A DNA stretch of 64,000 nucleotides. Source: Eudoraea chungangensis (GTDB taxonomy: Bacteria; Bacteroidota; Bacteroidia; Flavobacteriales; Flavobacteriaceae). The stretch covers positions 558,001 to 622,000 of the forward strand of contig NZ_JARDUB010000006.1 of assembly GCF_029360665.1 (NCBI RefSeq), given 5' to 3'. Positions within the stretch are counted from its first letter, which is position 1; the number at the start of each line of letters is the position of its first letter. The notes beneath the pieces are model-generated. The model was not told where the DNA came from. It searched no databases and saw nothing but the letters and a program-made list of their open reading frames with translations. This document shows, piece after piece, positions 18,377-29,619 of the stretch. The translations under genes were made by a program, and so were the position numbers.

Positions 18377-20809
18377 ATGAAAATTTCCTATAACTGGTTG
18401 AAACAGTTTCTAAAACTTAATTGGGAAGCAGAAAAAACCGGTGAACTTTTAACTAATCTAGGTCTTGAGGTAGAGGGTATTACAAAATTTGAATCTATTA
18501 AAGGAGGTTTAGAAGGACTGGTTGTAGGACATGTTCTAAAATGCGAACAACATCCTAATGCCGATCGACTAAAACTTACTTCCGTTGATATAGGAGACAA
18601 TAGTCCAAAACAAATTATCTGTGGGGCTCCGAATGTAGCTGCTGGGCAAAATGTTGTAATTGCTACTATCGGTACAGTACTTACTTCTATAAAGGGCGAA
18701 GAACTAAAGATCAAGAAAGGTAAAATACGAGGGATAGAAAGTCATGGGATGATCTGTGCAGAAGATGAAATCGGAGTTGGAGACAGCCATGAGGGAATCA
18801 TAGTTCTAAGTGATAGTTTATTACCCGGAACACCATGTGCAGAAGTATTTGAATTAGAGATTGACGAGGTTTTTGAAATTGGCTTAACTCCAAACAGAGC
18901 AGACGCTATGAGTCATCATGGAGTAGCCCGAGATATTAAAGCAGGTTTAAAACAACGAGACATACATACCGAACTTATTACTCCATCGATAAGTACTTTT
19001 AATGTTGAAAACAGATCTTTAAAGATCGATGTTAGTGTAGAAGATTCCGATCTAGCGCCGAGATACTGCGGTGTTACCATTAGCAATCTAATTGTACAAC
19101 CTTCCCCACATTGGTTAAAAAACAGGCTCAGAGCTATAGGATTACAGCCTATAAACAACGTAGTTGATGCCACTAATTATGTTTTACATGAGCTTGGTCA
19201 GCCTTTACACGCTTTTGATGCTGATAGGATTCACGGTAAAAAAATAATCGTAAAAAGATTAAAATCGGGCACCAAGTTCATGACACTGGATGGAGAAGAA
19301 CGACTATTGAGCGAAGAGGATTTAATGATCTGCGATGATGAAAAACCTATGTGTATTGCTGGGGTGTTTGGAGGGATAAATACTGGTGTTACGGAAAACA
19401 CCACCTCTATATTTTTAGAAAGTGCTTACTTCGATCCTGTTACCATAAGAAAAACAGCTAAGAGACATGGGTTAAATACAGATGCTTCTTTTAGGTTTGA
19501 AAGAGGAATTGATATAAATAATGTAGAGTATTGTTTACAAAGAGCTGCTTTACTCATTAGAGAGATTGCCGGAGGTTATATCACCTCGGACATTGTAGAT
19601 CTATATCCACGAAAAAAAGAAGATTATGAAGTTTTTCTCTCCCTCGATAAAATTAATAATCTAATTGGTCAGGAAATCCCAGGAGATACCATCAAATCTA
19701 TATTAGCCTCTCTAGATATACAGGTTAGAAGTTCTACAGAATCTGGTCTGGGTCTTGTAATTCCTTTCTACAGGGTCGATGTGCAAAGAGAAGTGGATGT
19801 TATCGAAGAGATTTTAAGAGTTTATGGGTACAATAACATAGACTCCAAAGAGAAACTAACGGCTTCGATTGCTTCAAGCACAAGGTTTGAGGATTTTAAA
19901 ATTCAAAAAATTGTAGGAGACTTATTAGCCAATAAAGGATTTTATGAGATTTTGACGAATAGTCTCAGTAAACCTGAATATAACACACTATCAAACGACA
20001 AAGTAGAAGCAGACAATGCAGTTACTATGTTAAATCCTTTGAGCAATGATCTTTCGGTTCTTAGAAAATCTATGCTTTTTAGTGGGTTGGAAGTAGTGTC
20101 TTATAATATTAATAGAAAAAAGTCTAATCTGTTACTCTTTGAATTTGGAAGTACCTATAAAATGGTAAACGAGACTTATCATGAGGCAAAACACTTGTCG
20201 CTCTTAAGTACCGGAGTACGAAGCGAAAATCATTGGAAAAAAGAAGCAGTGTATTCCGATTTTTACTTCTTAAAAGGCATTGCTGAACAAGTCCTAAAAC
20301 GTGTAGGGGTAAGTGGTTATGAGATTGAAATAAAAAGTTTACCAAATTATCAGGAAAGTATCGTTTTTAAGTCAGCCAATCAGGAGATTGTTCGTATTGG
20401 AATAATTAAAAAAGACATAAGTTCAAAATTTGATATTAAACAAGAGGTGATTCAGGCCGATTTTAATTGGGATACTGTTCTAATGCTCCTAAAAAAAAGG
20501 AACGAGGTATTGTTTAAGGACATACCAAAATATCCCGAAGTAAAAAGAGACCTTGCATTGTTAATCGACAATGACATTACCTTCGATGAAATCCAGCGAC
20601 TTGCTTTTAAAGCAGAAAGGAAGTTTCTAAAAGGGATAAATCTTTTCGATGTTTATACGGGTAAAAACCTCCCTCCTGAGAAAAAATCTTATGCCATTGG
20701 ATTTAGGCTACAAGATGAAAGCAAAACACTTACGGATAAACAGATCGACAAAATAATGAGGAAAATACAGACCAGCTTAGAAAAAGAAGTTGGTGCAAAG
20801 CTTCGATAG
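18377..20809 (+). CDS. pheT: Phenylalanyl-tRNA synthetase beta subunit
   Basis: The large subunit (810 residues) of the alpha2-beta2 phenylalanyl-tRNA synthetase. In order: N-terminal helix (ISYNWLKQFL), a tRNA-binding OB fold (about 40-150, HPNADRLKLTSVDIG and ICGAPNV), B3/B4 editing domain (NVVDATNYVLHELGQPLHAFD, GVFGG), B5 domain, the catalytic-like core and a C-terminal FDX-ACB domain (YPEVKRDLALLIDNDI). Length is normal. pheS is not adjacent, which is usual in this phylum. Confidence 0.98.
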   Translation: MKISYNWLKQFLKLNWEAEKTGELLTNLGLEVEGITKFESIKGGLEGLVVGHVLKCEQHPNADRLKLTSVDIGDNSPKQIICGAPNVAAGQNVVIATIGTVLTSIKGEELKIKKGKIRGIESHGMICAEDEIGVGDSHEGIIVLSDSLLPGTPCAEVFELEIDEVFEIGLTPNRADAMSHHGVARDIKAGLKQRDIHTELITPSISTFNVENRSLKIDVSVEDSDLAPRYCGVTISNLIVQPSPHWLKNRLRAIGLQPINNVVDATNYVLHELGQPLHAFDADRIHGKKIIVKRLKSGTKFMTLDGEERLLSEEDLMICDDEKPMCIAGVFGGINTGVTENTTSIFLESAYFDPVTIRKTAKRHGLNTDASFRFERGIDINNVEYCLQRAALLIREIAGGYITSDIVDLYPRKKEDYEVFLSLDKINNLIGQEIPGDTIKSILASLDIQVRSSTESGLGLVIPFYRVDVQREVDVIEEILRVYGYNNIDSKEKLTASIASSTRFEDFKIQKIVGDLLANKGFYEILTNSLSKPEYNTLSNDKVEADNAVTMLNPLSNDLSVLRKSMLFSGLEVVSYNINRKKSNLLLFEFGSTYKMVNETYHEAKHLSLLSTGVRSENHWKKEAVYSDFYFLKGIAEQVLKRVGVSGYEIEIKSLPNYQESIVFKSANQEIVRIGIIKKDISSKFDIKQEVIQADFNWDTVLMLLKKRNEVLFKDIPKYPEVKRDLALLIDNDITFDEIQRLAFKAERKFLKGINLFDVYTGKNLPPEKKSYAIGFRLQDESKTLTDKQIDKIMRKIQTSLEKEVGAKLR

Positions 20810-20814
20810 ATTTG

Positions 20815-21357
20815 CTAGTTTGCCCGAATCACATTATCAATGATATGGACAACACTAGTTCCATAATTTTTATCTGCTGACATAATTTTTGCTTTATTTC
20901 CAAAACAATCCGTAAGAACAATATCTGTCCCTTCCATAGACGCTATTAATTCGTTTCCTTGAACCGTTTTAAAACGGGCCATACCATTACCTCTAGACAT
21001 TGCTCTTAGTATAGAAGAAGCCGTCAACTTACCAGCCACCATATGATAAGTTACAAAAGAAAACAGGGCTTTCTTGTTTTCAGGTCTTAACAGAGTTTTT
21101 AAACTCAAATCGGACTTATGGATAAGAGATGCATCGTTAGGCGCAAAAATAGTAAAGCTATGTGCATCTTTTAAAACACCTAGGTCTAAGGATTTAAAGG
21201 CAAGTTTCAGTACTTCCAAATACTTAGATCCAGTAGCAACTGCAGACAACTCTAATGGATATAGCTGCTCTGTTTTTACAGTTTCTTTAAACTGACACTC
21301 CCCATTATTATAAAAAAGAAACAAAAACATCAAAATGAAGGGGAATTTTAGAGACAT
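20815..21357 (-). CDS. Secreted fasciclin-domain protein
   Basis: A 180-residue secreted protein with a signal peptide (about 1-22) and one fasciclin domain. Both conserved boxes are visible: H1 as FTIFAPNDASL (about residue 87) and H2 as VVHIIDNVI at the C-terminus, with the YHMVAG segment between. Fasciclin domains mediate adhesion or matrix contacts. Convergent with pheT, with only five bases between the stop codons. Confidence 0.88.
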   Translation of the reverse strand: MSLKFPFILMFLFLFYNNGECQFKETVKTEQLYPLELSAVATGSKYLEVLKLAFKSLDLGVLKDAHSFTIFAPNDASLIHKSDLSLKTLLRPENKKALFSFVTYHMVAGKLTASSILRAMSRGNGMARFKTVQGNELIASMEGTDIVLTDCFGNKAKIMSADKNYGTSVVHIIDNVIRAN

Positions 21358-21558
21358 GGATCTATTTAGAATAAAGATAAATTATCGATGAAATACACAG
21401 TTATTCCGACAAGATACTCGAAAACTTGATTAATCAGTTGGAAAATACCACAGGTCTATTTCTTTTAACATAATGTTAACATTTGAAATATCCTGGCCAA
21501 AATTGACTTCACAAAGAGTTATTCTTATTTTTGAGTAATTGCTAAAAAAAAGAAAAAG

Positions 21559-22278
21559 ATGCTATTTAAATCTACAAATATCGAGGAACGTCTCGGGAGG
21601 ACTAAAAGTGACCAAGTTCTTGAAGATAAATTGATTAACGAGGTGAATGAAATGCTGAGCAGCACCTCTACAACTGGTGAAAAAATACTTGAAAAACTTG
21701 CCGCACCCTCAGCTACAGTTATCAATAATTTTAATTTTGATTTATTAGATACCTCAAGAATATATCATATAGATCAAATTAAGGAAATATGTATTTCATA
21801 CCGGCTGCGATTTTTAGACAGCAAGTACTTTAAAGGCGTAATCCCTCATACGGCAATTGAGGAAATTGAAAGGCTAGAAAAAGTGCACAATTCAAAACTA
21901 GAAGGCTTTAAGATAATGGCACCCTCTAAACTTTTTAAACTAGAAGATAAAGATGATCCACTTTTATTTGCTCCCATAGGTAAAGAATATTATTATTTGG
22001 TGCACAAATGGGGTAACGATCTGCATCCTTTTAGAAAAGCCCTTGTATGGCCTTTTAGGAATATAATGAATCTCAGTCTTCTAGTGGTCTTAATTAGTCT
22101 TTTAACAACCTCTTTGGTACCCTCAGGTTTATTTTCCAAGAATGAAGGTCTTGCCGAGTTTATGATTGTATTCTTTTTTATGTTTAAGTCTATTGCAGCT
22201 GTAGTTATATTTTATGGCTTTGCACTGGGTAAAAATTTTAATCCAGCCATTTGGAAGAGCAAGTATTTTAATGCTTAA
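21559..22278 (+). CDS. Membrane protein of unknown function
   Basis: A 239-residue protein with a charged cytoplasmic N-terminal part (about 1-165) and two transmembrane helices near the C-terminus (about 170-192, LSLLVVLISLLTTSLVPSG, and 203-225). I do not recognise the family. There is no signal peptide and no catalytic motif. It stands alone on the plus strand between the divergent fasciclin gene and a convergent lipoprotein gene. Confidence 0.65.
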   Translation: MLFKSTNIEERLGRTKSDQVLEDKLINEVNEMLSSTSTTGEKILEKLAAPSATVINNFNFDLLDTSRIYHIDQIKEICISYRLRFLDSKYFKGVIPHTAIEEIERLEKVHNSKLEGFKIMAPSKLFKLEDKDDPLLFAPIGKEYYYLVHKWGNDLHPFRKALVWPFRNIMNLSLLVVLISLLTTSLVPSGLFSKNEGLAEFMIVFFFMFKSIAAVVIFYGFALGKNFNPAIWKSKYFNA

Positions 22279-22309
22279 AAAGCTAAATAAACTCTACCAG
22301 TTGCTAGAT

Positions 22310-23449
22310 TTATTCTGAGTAAATGTATAAGGGTATACCATCTAAATTCGTTTGGTCGACCATCTTTGGATTTGGAGCGGGTTTAATTCTTATTAAACCA
22401 CCTTTATTTGGGTTTTGTGATTTTTGATACCCTATAAGCATCAGATTATTTTTAGAATCGTAAGCCACCGCCGTAGTATTTCCAATATCAAATTCAAAAC
22501 GTTGTTCTTCTTCTGTTAAAAAATTCTCATAATAGTAGAGTATCGTAGTATTTCTTTCAAAATCAAAAACAGCCGGAATCTGAGGGTATAAGGTGCCATT
22601 CAAGTTCGTAGAAGAGGCAAAATATACTTTGCCATCAGGGCCAAAATGATGTATTTCTGTTTCACCCAAGTGTGGTTCGGTACCTGCTAAATATCGAGTA
22701 GATGACAAAATATCCAGTGTAATTGTGGAGTATACATTGTGAAGATCGGGGTAGGTAATTATCAAATTATTATTTGGTGTTCTAATGAGTCTTTCCACTT
22801 GATCTCCCAGATTAATCTCTACTATCCATTCTTTTTTCTGCAAATCAAAAACCTGCACAGAGTAAACATTACCTAGGGTTATGTCTTCCACTAAAACAAA
22901 CAAACGTTCATTGGCATATACAAGCTGAGTAGGTTTTTTATCCATTTCAAAATCCTCAAAGCCGCTTTCCAAATCCTTATTATCCACCAGTCTCAAATAA
23001 TATTTTTCATCCTTTAAAAAGTCTCCTGGCAATGAATAAAGGACGAAAAACCTTGTCTCTGCAGTTTTAATAGCATAAATCTGTCTGTCACAGTTCTTTG
23101 AATCCTTAAAAAAGTAAAATTCGTTCGAAGTATCCTTGTCTAAATCATAATTAAGTAGTTCGCCAGTGCAGTCCAACGTATTCTTATAGAATAATGCCTG
23201 ATCTAAAGAAAAATTGGTTAATACAGGCATGGCAATACTTTCGAAGGCCTGACTACGGTTGCTTGCCAGGATGTTTTCTTTATCTGCAATTATATTTACT
23301 TCAGAAAGGATGTCGTCTGATGTTTGCAGGATAGAATAGTTTACATCAACATTCTGTGCGGTCGTTATGGGGTTTTCTGAAACCCCATCCTTTGAACAGG
23401 CAGTGAGTAGTAGACATAAAACGGTGATAAATTTCGCATAAAGACGCAT
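22310..23449 (-). CDS. Lipoprotein of unknown function, beta-propeller-like
   Basis: A 379-residue lipoprotein with a clean signal peptide and lipobox (LLLTAC at about residues 13-18). The mature part is beta-rich, with repeated strands typical of a propeller (YSVQVFDLQKKEWIVEI, LIITYPDLHNVYSTI, NTTAVAYDSKNNLMLIGY). No enzymatic motif is visible. It begins 27 bases after the ABC-F gene on the same strand and may be read with it. Confidence 0.65.
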   Translation of the reverse strand: MRLYAKFITVLCLLLTACSKDGVSENPITTAQNVDVNYSILQTSDDILSEVNIIADKENILASNRSQAFESIAMPVLTNFSLDQALFYKNTLDCTGELLNYDLDKDTSNEFYFFKDSKNCDRQIYAIKTAETRFFVLYSLPGDFLKDEKYYLRLVDNKDLESGFEDFEMDKKPTQLVYANERLFVLVEDITLGNVYSVQVFDLQKKEWIVEINLGDQVERLIRTPNNNLIITYPDLHNVYSTITLDILSSTRYLAGTEPHLGETEIHHFGPDGKVYFASSTNLNGTLYPQIPAVFDFERNTTILYYYENFLTEEEQRFEFDIGNTTAVAYDSKNNLMLIGYQKSQNPNKGGLIRIKPAPNPKMVDQTNLDGIPLYIYSE

Positions 23450-23476
23450 AGGCGAAGGATTTGGGATCCCAATTCG

Positions 23477-25108
<1,632 letters not shown>

Positions 25109-25280
25109 TTATGTTTTAAAAATTTCGGCAAAAGTACTAAAATTACTGCAATTTAACCACCTGGTATCGTTCTGAATTCTAGACAAATTGAAATAATGTT
25201 TAGAAAGATTTAACTGTGCATTAACAGCAGTGCCCTTGGGGATTATTTAATTTTACCGATTAGAAGTGAGCCGAAAATAT

Positions 25281-26666
25281 ATGAATAGAACTTTACTTTA
25301 TTTTCTTTTACTCATATTAGCAAGTTGTCAGACGGCAAAACAGGATGGAACATCTATTTATTTTGCTGGTGAAATTGTTAATCCTACCAATGACGAAATA
25401 GTCCTTTATAAAGGTGACCTGGTCGTTGATACCGCACAGCTCGATGGAGAAAATCGATTTGCCTTTGAATTGGATACCATAGAAGAGGGTTTATATCATT
25501 TCTATCACGCCCCGGAGGAACAATATATTTACATAGAAAAGGGGGATAGTTTGCAGATCCGTTTAAATACTGTAGACTTTGATGAATCCCTCGTTTTTTC
25601 TGGCTCAAACGAGGTAGTAAACAATTTTTTGGTGGAACTGTTTTTAGCTATGGAACAGGAAGAGGAACTGGTCTACTCCTATTATGCGCTAGAACCTCTA
25701 GAGTTTGTCATTAAAATTGATTCTTTAATGGATATTAAATTAAAGAACTTAGACGCGCTTATAGAAGAAAATGAATTAAGTCCGTCCGCCTATAAACTCG
25801 CCCATGCCGGTATTATTTATGGCTCTTACATTTCAAAAGAAGCATACCCTTTCTATCATAAGAAAAAGAATAAAGATAAAACCATTCACGACCTTCCGGA
25901 TAATTTTTATGATTACCGCAAGGAAATAAACTATAACGGAAATGGTTTAACATATTACAGACCATATTACAACTTTATGAAGTACCATTTAGGAAACCTC
26001 TCCTATATGAGTTGTAAGAAAGACTGCGCCATGAAGCCTGAAGAAATGGGCAAACAATTACATTTTAATCAGCACAAGCTAAAACTAATAGATAGTTTAA
26101 TTCCAGAAAACGAACTCCGGGATAATCTATACAGAAATGTTGCGTTAGACTATCTTCTTAAATATGATTCAGAAGAAAATATCGAAATTTTTATTAATGA
26201 TTTTCAAAAGCTTTCGGGGAATAACAGGCATATGAGGGAAATAAATAACCTCTATCAGGGTATCAGAAATTTGCAGCCACAACATGATTTACCAGAGGTT
26301 TGGGTGCAAGATGTTGATGGCAATAGCGTGTCTTTACCAGAAATTGGCAAAGGAAAAGAGGTAGTCTTCTACTTTTGGTCTGGTCCAGAGCAAAGACATT
26401 TTCACAATATGACCAGACGAATAAACTATCTCAAAGAAAAATATCCTAACTATATGTTTGTTGGAATAAATGTGCGTACCGACAAATCCAAATGGATGAA
26501 TATTCTAGAAACATCTAATTTGAATAAAACGGAACAATTTTGGACCAAAGACTTTGAAGATGTTGCGCATACACTTGTGATATACGATCCAAATAGAAGT
26601 ATTATTACAAAAGATGGTAAAATTGTAAACGCTTTTGCAAATGTTTACAGATCTTTTCCTGAGTAA
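25281..26666 (+). CDS. Thioredoxin-fold lipoprotein lacking the CxxC pair
   Basis: A 461-residue lipoprotein (lipobox LILASC, about residues 11-16). The N-terminal half is beta-rich and DUF4369-like, as in many flavobacterial TlpA relatives. The C-terminal domain has the thioredoxin layout (DLPEVWVQDVDGNSVSLPEI, then VVFYFWS), but the active-site WCxxC is replaced by WSGPEQRH, so no redox-active pair is present. It may bind rather than reduce. The ATG at 25281 is preferred over the in-frame GTG at 25266 because it begins the signal peptide. Confidence 0.75.
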   Translation: MNRTLLYFLLLILASCQTAKQDGTSIYFAGEIVNPTNDEIVLYKGDLVVDTAQLDGENRFAFELDTIEEGLYHFYHAPEEQYIYIEKGDSLQIRLNTVDFDESLVFSGSNEVVNNFLVELFLAMEQEEELVYSYYALEPLEFVIKIDSLMDIKLKNLDALIEENELSPSAYKLAHAGIIYGSYISKEAYPFYHKKKNKDKTIHDLPDNFYDYRKEINYNGNGLTYYRPYYNFMKYHLGNLSYMSCKKDCAMKPEEMGKQLHFNQHKLKLIDSLIPENELRDNLYRNVALDYLLKYDSEENIEIFINDFQKLSGNNRHMREINNLYQGIRNLQPQHDLPEVWVQDVDGNSVSLPEIGKGKEVVFYFWSGPEQRHFHNMTRRINYLKEKYPNYMFVGINVRTDKSKWMNILETSNLNKTEQFWTKDFEDVAHTLVIYDPNRSIITKDGKIVNAFANVYRSFPE

Positions 26667-26702
26667 CACACCAAATAAGTCCGAAATTTGGAATAGCCTT
26701 TC

Positions 26703-27356
26703 TTAATTCCCTTTTTGGTAGTCTGCTAGAAACTTAGCCAATCCAATATCTGTAAGTGGATGCTTTAATAAGCCTTCAATTGCAGACAATGGCCCTGTCA
26801 TAACATCGGCTCCTATCTTCGCACAATCTATAACATGCATAGTATGTCTTACAGATGCAGCGAGAATCTCAGTTTCATAGGCATAGTTATCATAAATATG
26901 TCTTATTTCTGATATTAAGTTTAAACCATCTGTTGAGATATCATCTAATCTACCTATAAACGGTGATACATATGTGGCTCCTGCCTTGGCAGCTAAAAGA
27001 GCTTGGCCAGCGGAAAAGACAAGCGTACAATTGGTTCTGATACCTTTATCGGTAAAATACTTTAGGGCCTTTACCCCATCTTTTATCATCGGAACTTTTA
27101 CAACTATCTGCTCGTGCAATTCAGCAAGTTCCTCTCCCTCCTTTATCATACCGTCAAAATCAGTAGAAATTACTTCAGCCGAAACATCCCCTTCTACAAT
27201 AGTACAAATATCTACATAGTGTTTTAGAATGTTATTCCTTCCGGTAATTCCTTCTTTAGCCATAAGGGAAGGGTTTGTAGTTACCCCATCCAGGACCCCT
27301 AAGGCTTGTGCCTCCTTAATTTGTTCTAAGTTTGCTGTATCGATAAAAAACTTCAT
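26703..27356 (-). CDS. Transaldolase-like (fructose-6-phosphate aldolase) protein
   Basis: A 217-residue TIM-barrel aldolase of the short transaldolase/FSA class. The family marks are [13 protein letters not shown] at the N-terminus, [13 protein letters not shown], the Schiff-base Lys in [25 protein letters not shown] region, and [24 protein letters not shown]. It would transfer dihydroxyacetone units in the pentose phosphate pathway; members of this length are annotated either as transaldolase or as FSA. Single gene on the minus strand. Confidence 0.93.
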   Translation of the reverse strand: MKFFIDTANLEQIKEAQALGVLDGVTTNPSLMAKEGITGRNNILKHYVDICTIVEGDVSAEVISTDFDGMIKEGEELAELHEQIVVKVPMIKDGVKALKYFTDKGIRTNCTLVFSAGQALLAAKAGATYVSPFIGRLDDISTDGLNLISEIRHIYDNYAYETEILAASVRHTMHVIDCAKIGADVMTGPLSAIEGLLKHPLTDIGLAKFLADYQKGN

Positions 27357-27416
27357 GGTCTATTTTTTTGAGTGTTAAATGCACTTGAAATTTACTTTCA
27401 AGAAATTACTGTAAAA

Positions 27417-28226
27417 CTACAACTTATAATGCTTTAATAATAGGCGTTCATATACTTTATCAGGAAGAACATTTTTCAGAAAAAGAGAAAACTTCTGAAG
27501 TGCGTTCCCCACTGCATAATGAACTTTGGGTTTTCTAGTATTAATTATTCTATAGATTTTCTTTGCTACCAAGATAGGATCTTCTCCTTCATCCACATGG
27601 TCATCGATGAGCTCTAAGGTTTTCTTATAAGGCTGTTCATAAGCCGAATCCTTAATTACAGGGGCATGATATCTTCCAGAGGCAATATTGGTTGCAAAAT
27701 CCCCAGGAGCAACATTGGTTACTTTGACACCAAAATCTTTACACTCCATCCTGAGTGCTTCCGTTAATATTCCCAATGCTCCTTTAGAAGTAGAATAAAT
27801 AGCTCTATAAGGCAACCCCATAAATCCAGCGATAGAAGTAACGTTTATTATTAATCCCTCCTTCTGTTTTCTCATGGATGGCAATACCGCCTTTATCATC
27901 CTAATTGGTCCATAAAAATTGGTCTCAAACACCTTATTCATCTCCTCTAAAGAAGTTTCTTCTATGGGGCCGGTAATTCCAATACCCGCATTATTTATAA
28001 GAACATCAATCCTATCCTCCCGTTTTAAAAGTTCCTTAATCAGCGTATTCGCGGCATCCCTGTCTCTTACTTCTAACTTTAACAGTGGAAATGAAGTGTG
28101 ACTTTTATAATTCTCTGGATTTCTACTGGTTCCGTAGACAGTAAAGCCCTTAGACTTTAAGAAAAGTCCAATAGACTTACCTATACCTGATGATCCACCA
28201 GTAATTAATACAACTTTCTGTCTCAT
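27417..28226 (-). CDS. Short-chain dehydrogenase/reductase
   Basis: A 269-residue classical SDR. The NAD(P)-binding GGSSGIGKSIG lies near residues 10-20, NNAGIG is present, the catalytic Ser is in NVTSIAGF and the Tyr-Lys pair in YSTSKGA. An Arg in GTSRNPEN suggests NADP preference. Substrate unknown. The frame stays open to 28346, but a start there would add 40 hydrophobic residues before the Rossmann fold and run into the SRP RNA gene, so the ATG at 28226 is chosen. Confidence 0.9.
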   Translation of the reverse strand: MRQKVVLITGGSSGIGKSIGLFLKSKGFTVYGTSRNPENYKSHTSFPLLKLEVRDRDAANTLIKELLKREDRIDVLINNAGIGITGPIEETSLEEMNKVFETNFYGPIRMIKAVLPSMRKQKEGLIINVTSIAGFMGLPYRAIYSTSKGALGILTEALRMECKDFGVKVTNVAPGDFATNIASGRYHAPVIKDSAYEQPYKKTLELIDDHVDEGEDPILVAKKIYRIINTRKPKVHYAVGNALQKFSLFLKNVLPDKVYERLLLKHYKL

Positions 28227-28341
28227 AACTGAGGCAAAGAAACAAAAAAGCATCATAAAACGGATTCTATGGACGCTTAAAATAAAGAGAGAATGTGAAA
28301 AAACTAAACTGTAAATAGAACAAAGGAAGATAACAAAAAAA

Positions 28342-28435
28342 GGCAAGCTACCTACATCGCACCGCTACAACCACATACCCTTGCTGCGTTCCCACCCTGG
28401 GGGATTTTGTAGGAGCTGGTCGTGTAGGACTTGCC
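28342..28435 (-). ncRNA. ffs: Signal recognition particle RNA (4.5S type)
   Basis: A small bacterial SRP RNA of about 94 bases. On the minus strand the ends pair (GGCAAG with CTTGCC, then CCTACA with TGTAGG), and the conserved apical part reads CCCCCAGGGTGGGAACGCAGCAAGGGTA in two overlapping pieces, CCCCCAGGGTGGGAACG and GAACGCAGCAAGGGTA. A run of six T follows on the minus strand (28336-28341). It binds Ffh to target membrane proteins. It fills much of the 344-base gap between the SDR and the cyclotransferase gene; the rest holds its promoter and no other feature I can see. Confidence 0.93.
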
Positions 28436-28441
28436 CGGCGG

Positions 28442-28472
28442 CAAATATACAATCAATTTAAATTTGCTACAA
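28442..28472 (-). promoter_or_regulatory. Promoter of the SRP RNA gene
   Basis: Read on the minus strand: TTG (28470-28472), 20 bases, then TATATTTG (28442-28449), a full match to the Bacteroidetes housekeeping promoter. It places the start of transcription about seven bases downstream, at the predicted 5' end of the SRP RNA. Confidence 0.8.
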
Positions 28473-28570
28473 TCGTTTTAGGGTCTTATTTTCGCTTTCA
28501 TCCAATTAATGGAGATTTAAAATGTATAATACTAAGGATACAACTTATTAATCTCTGAAAAAAATATACT

Positions 28571-29617
28571 ATGAGTCTTTTGAAGCTTCTTATTACCACT
28601 AGTATTGGTATTCTATTTCTAGCTTGTGAGGGAGAGACTACGGCAGCAGATCTTTTCGAAATTAAAATAGACGGAAAAAAGAAAAGTTTTCGTCAAAACG
28701 ATAGAATAAATGTTAGTATACGGAATAAAAAAAACAAACAAATAGATCGTATTAGTTATTCTATTGACGGAAAAGTACTAGAATTAGAAAATGGTCTTCT
28801 TCCTTTAAATATCTCCAAACTCGGGAATAAAAAGCTTAAAGCAGTTATTGAATATGAAGAGAACACGGCCGAAGTTACCACCAGTTTGCGAGTCTTAGCC
28901 AAAAACGCCCCGACTATATACACCTATGAAATTGTAAATCAATATCCGCATGATTTAAAATCATATACACAGGGTTTAGAGTTTTATAAGGACACGCTTT
29001 ACGAAGGAACTGGCAGCGGAGGTGCGGCAAAATCCTATATTCGAAAAATTGATTATAGAAGTGGTAATGTTTTGCTTCAAAAAGACTTAGAGAAGCCTCA
29101 TTTTGGAGAGGGAATTACAATTTTAAATAACAAACTCTATCAGCTGACATGGAAGAGTGGATTTGGCAGAACCTATGATCTAAGCAGCTTTAATAAAACT
29201 CGCGAATTTAGATATAACCTAAGTAAAGAAGGTTGGGGATTATGCAATGATGGTGCTGTCATTTATAAAAGTGATGGAACTGAAAAAATATGGCTTTTAG
29301 ACCCGAAGACGATGCAAGAAATGTCCTTCATAGAAATCGTCACCAATAAGTCTATCTTCAATATGGCTAATGAATTAGAGTATGTAAATGGTAAAATTTA
29401 TGCAAACGTTTGGCAGAAAGAAAGCATTATGATTATTGATGCCAAGAGTGGCGCCATCGAAGGTGTTATTAATATGGCTGGTCTAAAAGAGAAAGTTAAA
29501 AAGCACAATAATCTTGACGTACTAAATGGAATTGCTTACCACCCTGAACGACAAACCTTTTTTGTTACTGGCAAAAATTGGGATACTCTTTTCGAAGTGA
29601 AATTCTCTCCCAAGTAA
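28571..29617 (+). CDS. Glutaminyl-peptide cyclotransferase, lipoprotein
   Basis: A 348-residue lipoprotein (lipobox LFLAC near residue 18) whose C-terminal 250 residues match the bacterial glutamine cyclotransferase beta-propeller: YPHDLKSYTQGLEFY, YEGTGSGGAAKSYIRK, HFGEGIT, NELEYVNGKIYANVWQ and LNGIAYHPERQTFFVTGKNW. These enzymes turn N-terminal Gln into pyroglutamate on exported proteins. An N-terminal Ig-like part (about 20-115) precedes it. First gene of a three-gene plus-strand run; the next starts two bases after its stop. Confidence 0.9.
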   Translation: MSLLKLLITTSIGILFLACEGETTAADLFEIKIDGKKKSFRQNDRINVSIRNKKNKQIDRISYSIDGKVLELENGLLPLNISKLGNKKLKAVIEYEENTAEVTTSLRVLAKNAPTIYTYEIVNQYPHDLKSYTQGLEFYKDTLYEGTGSGGAAKSYIRKIDYRSGNVLLQKDLEKPHFGEGITILNNKLYQLTWKSGFGRTYDLSSFNKTREFRYNLSKEGWGLCNDGAVIYKSDGTEKIWLLDPKTMQEMSFIEIVTNKSIFNMANELEYVNGKIYANVWQKESIMIIDAKSGAIEGVINMAGLKEKVKKHNNLDVLNGIAYHPERQTFFVTGKNWDTLFEVKFSPK

Positions 29618-29619
29618 GT

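Noticed and set aside
26670-26692. Inverted repeat CCAAAT / ATTTGG after the cysteine-less thioredoxin-like gene
   Set aside because: Short AT-rich arms with a long loop; chance is likely.
28227-28346. N-terminal extension of the SDR by 40 residues
   Set aside because: It would overlap the SRP RNA gene and place hydrophobic residues before the Rossmann fold; ATG 28226 is the family-like start.
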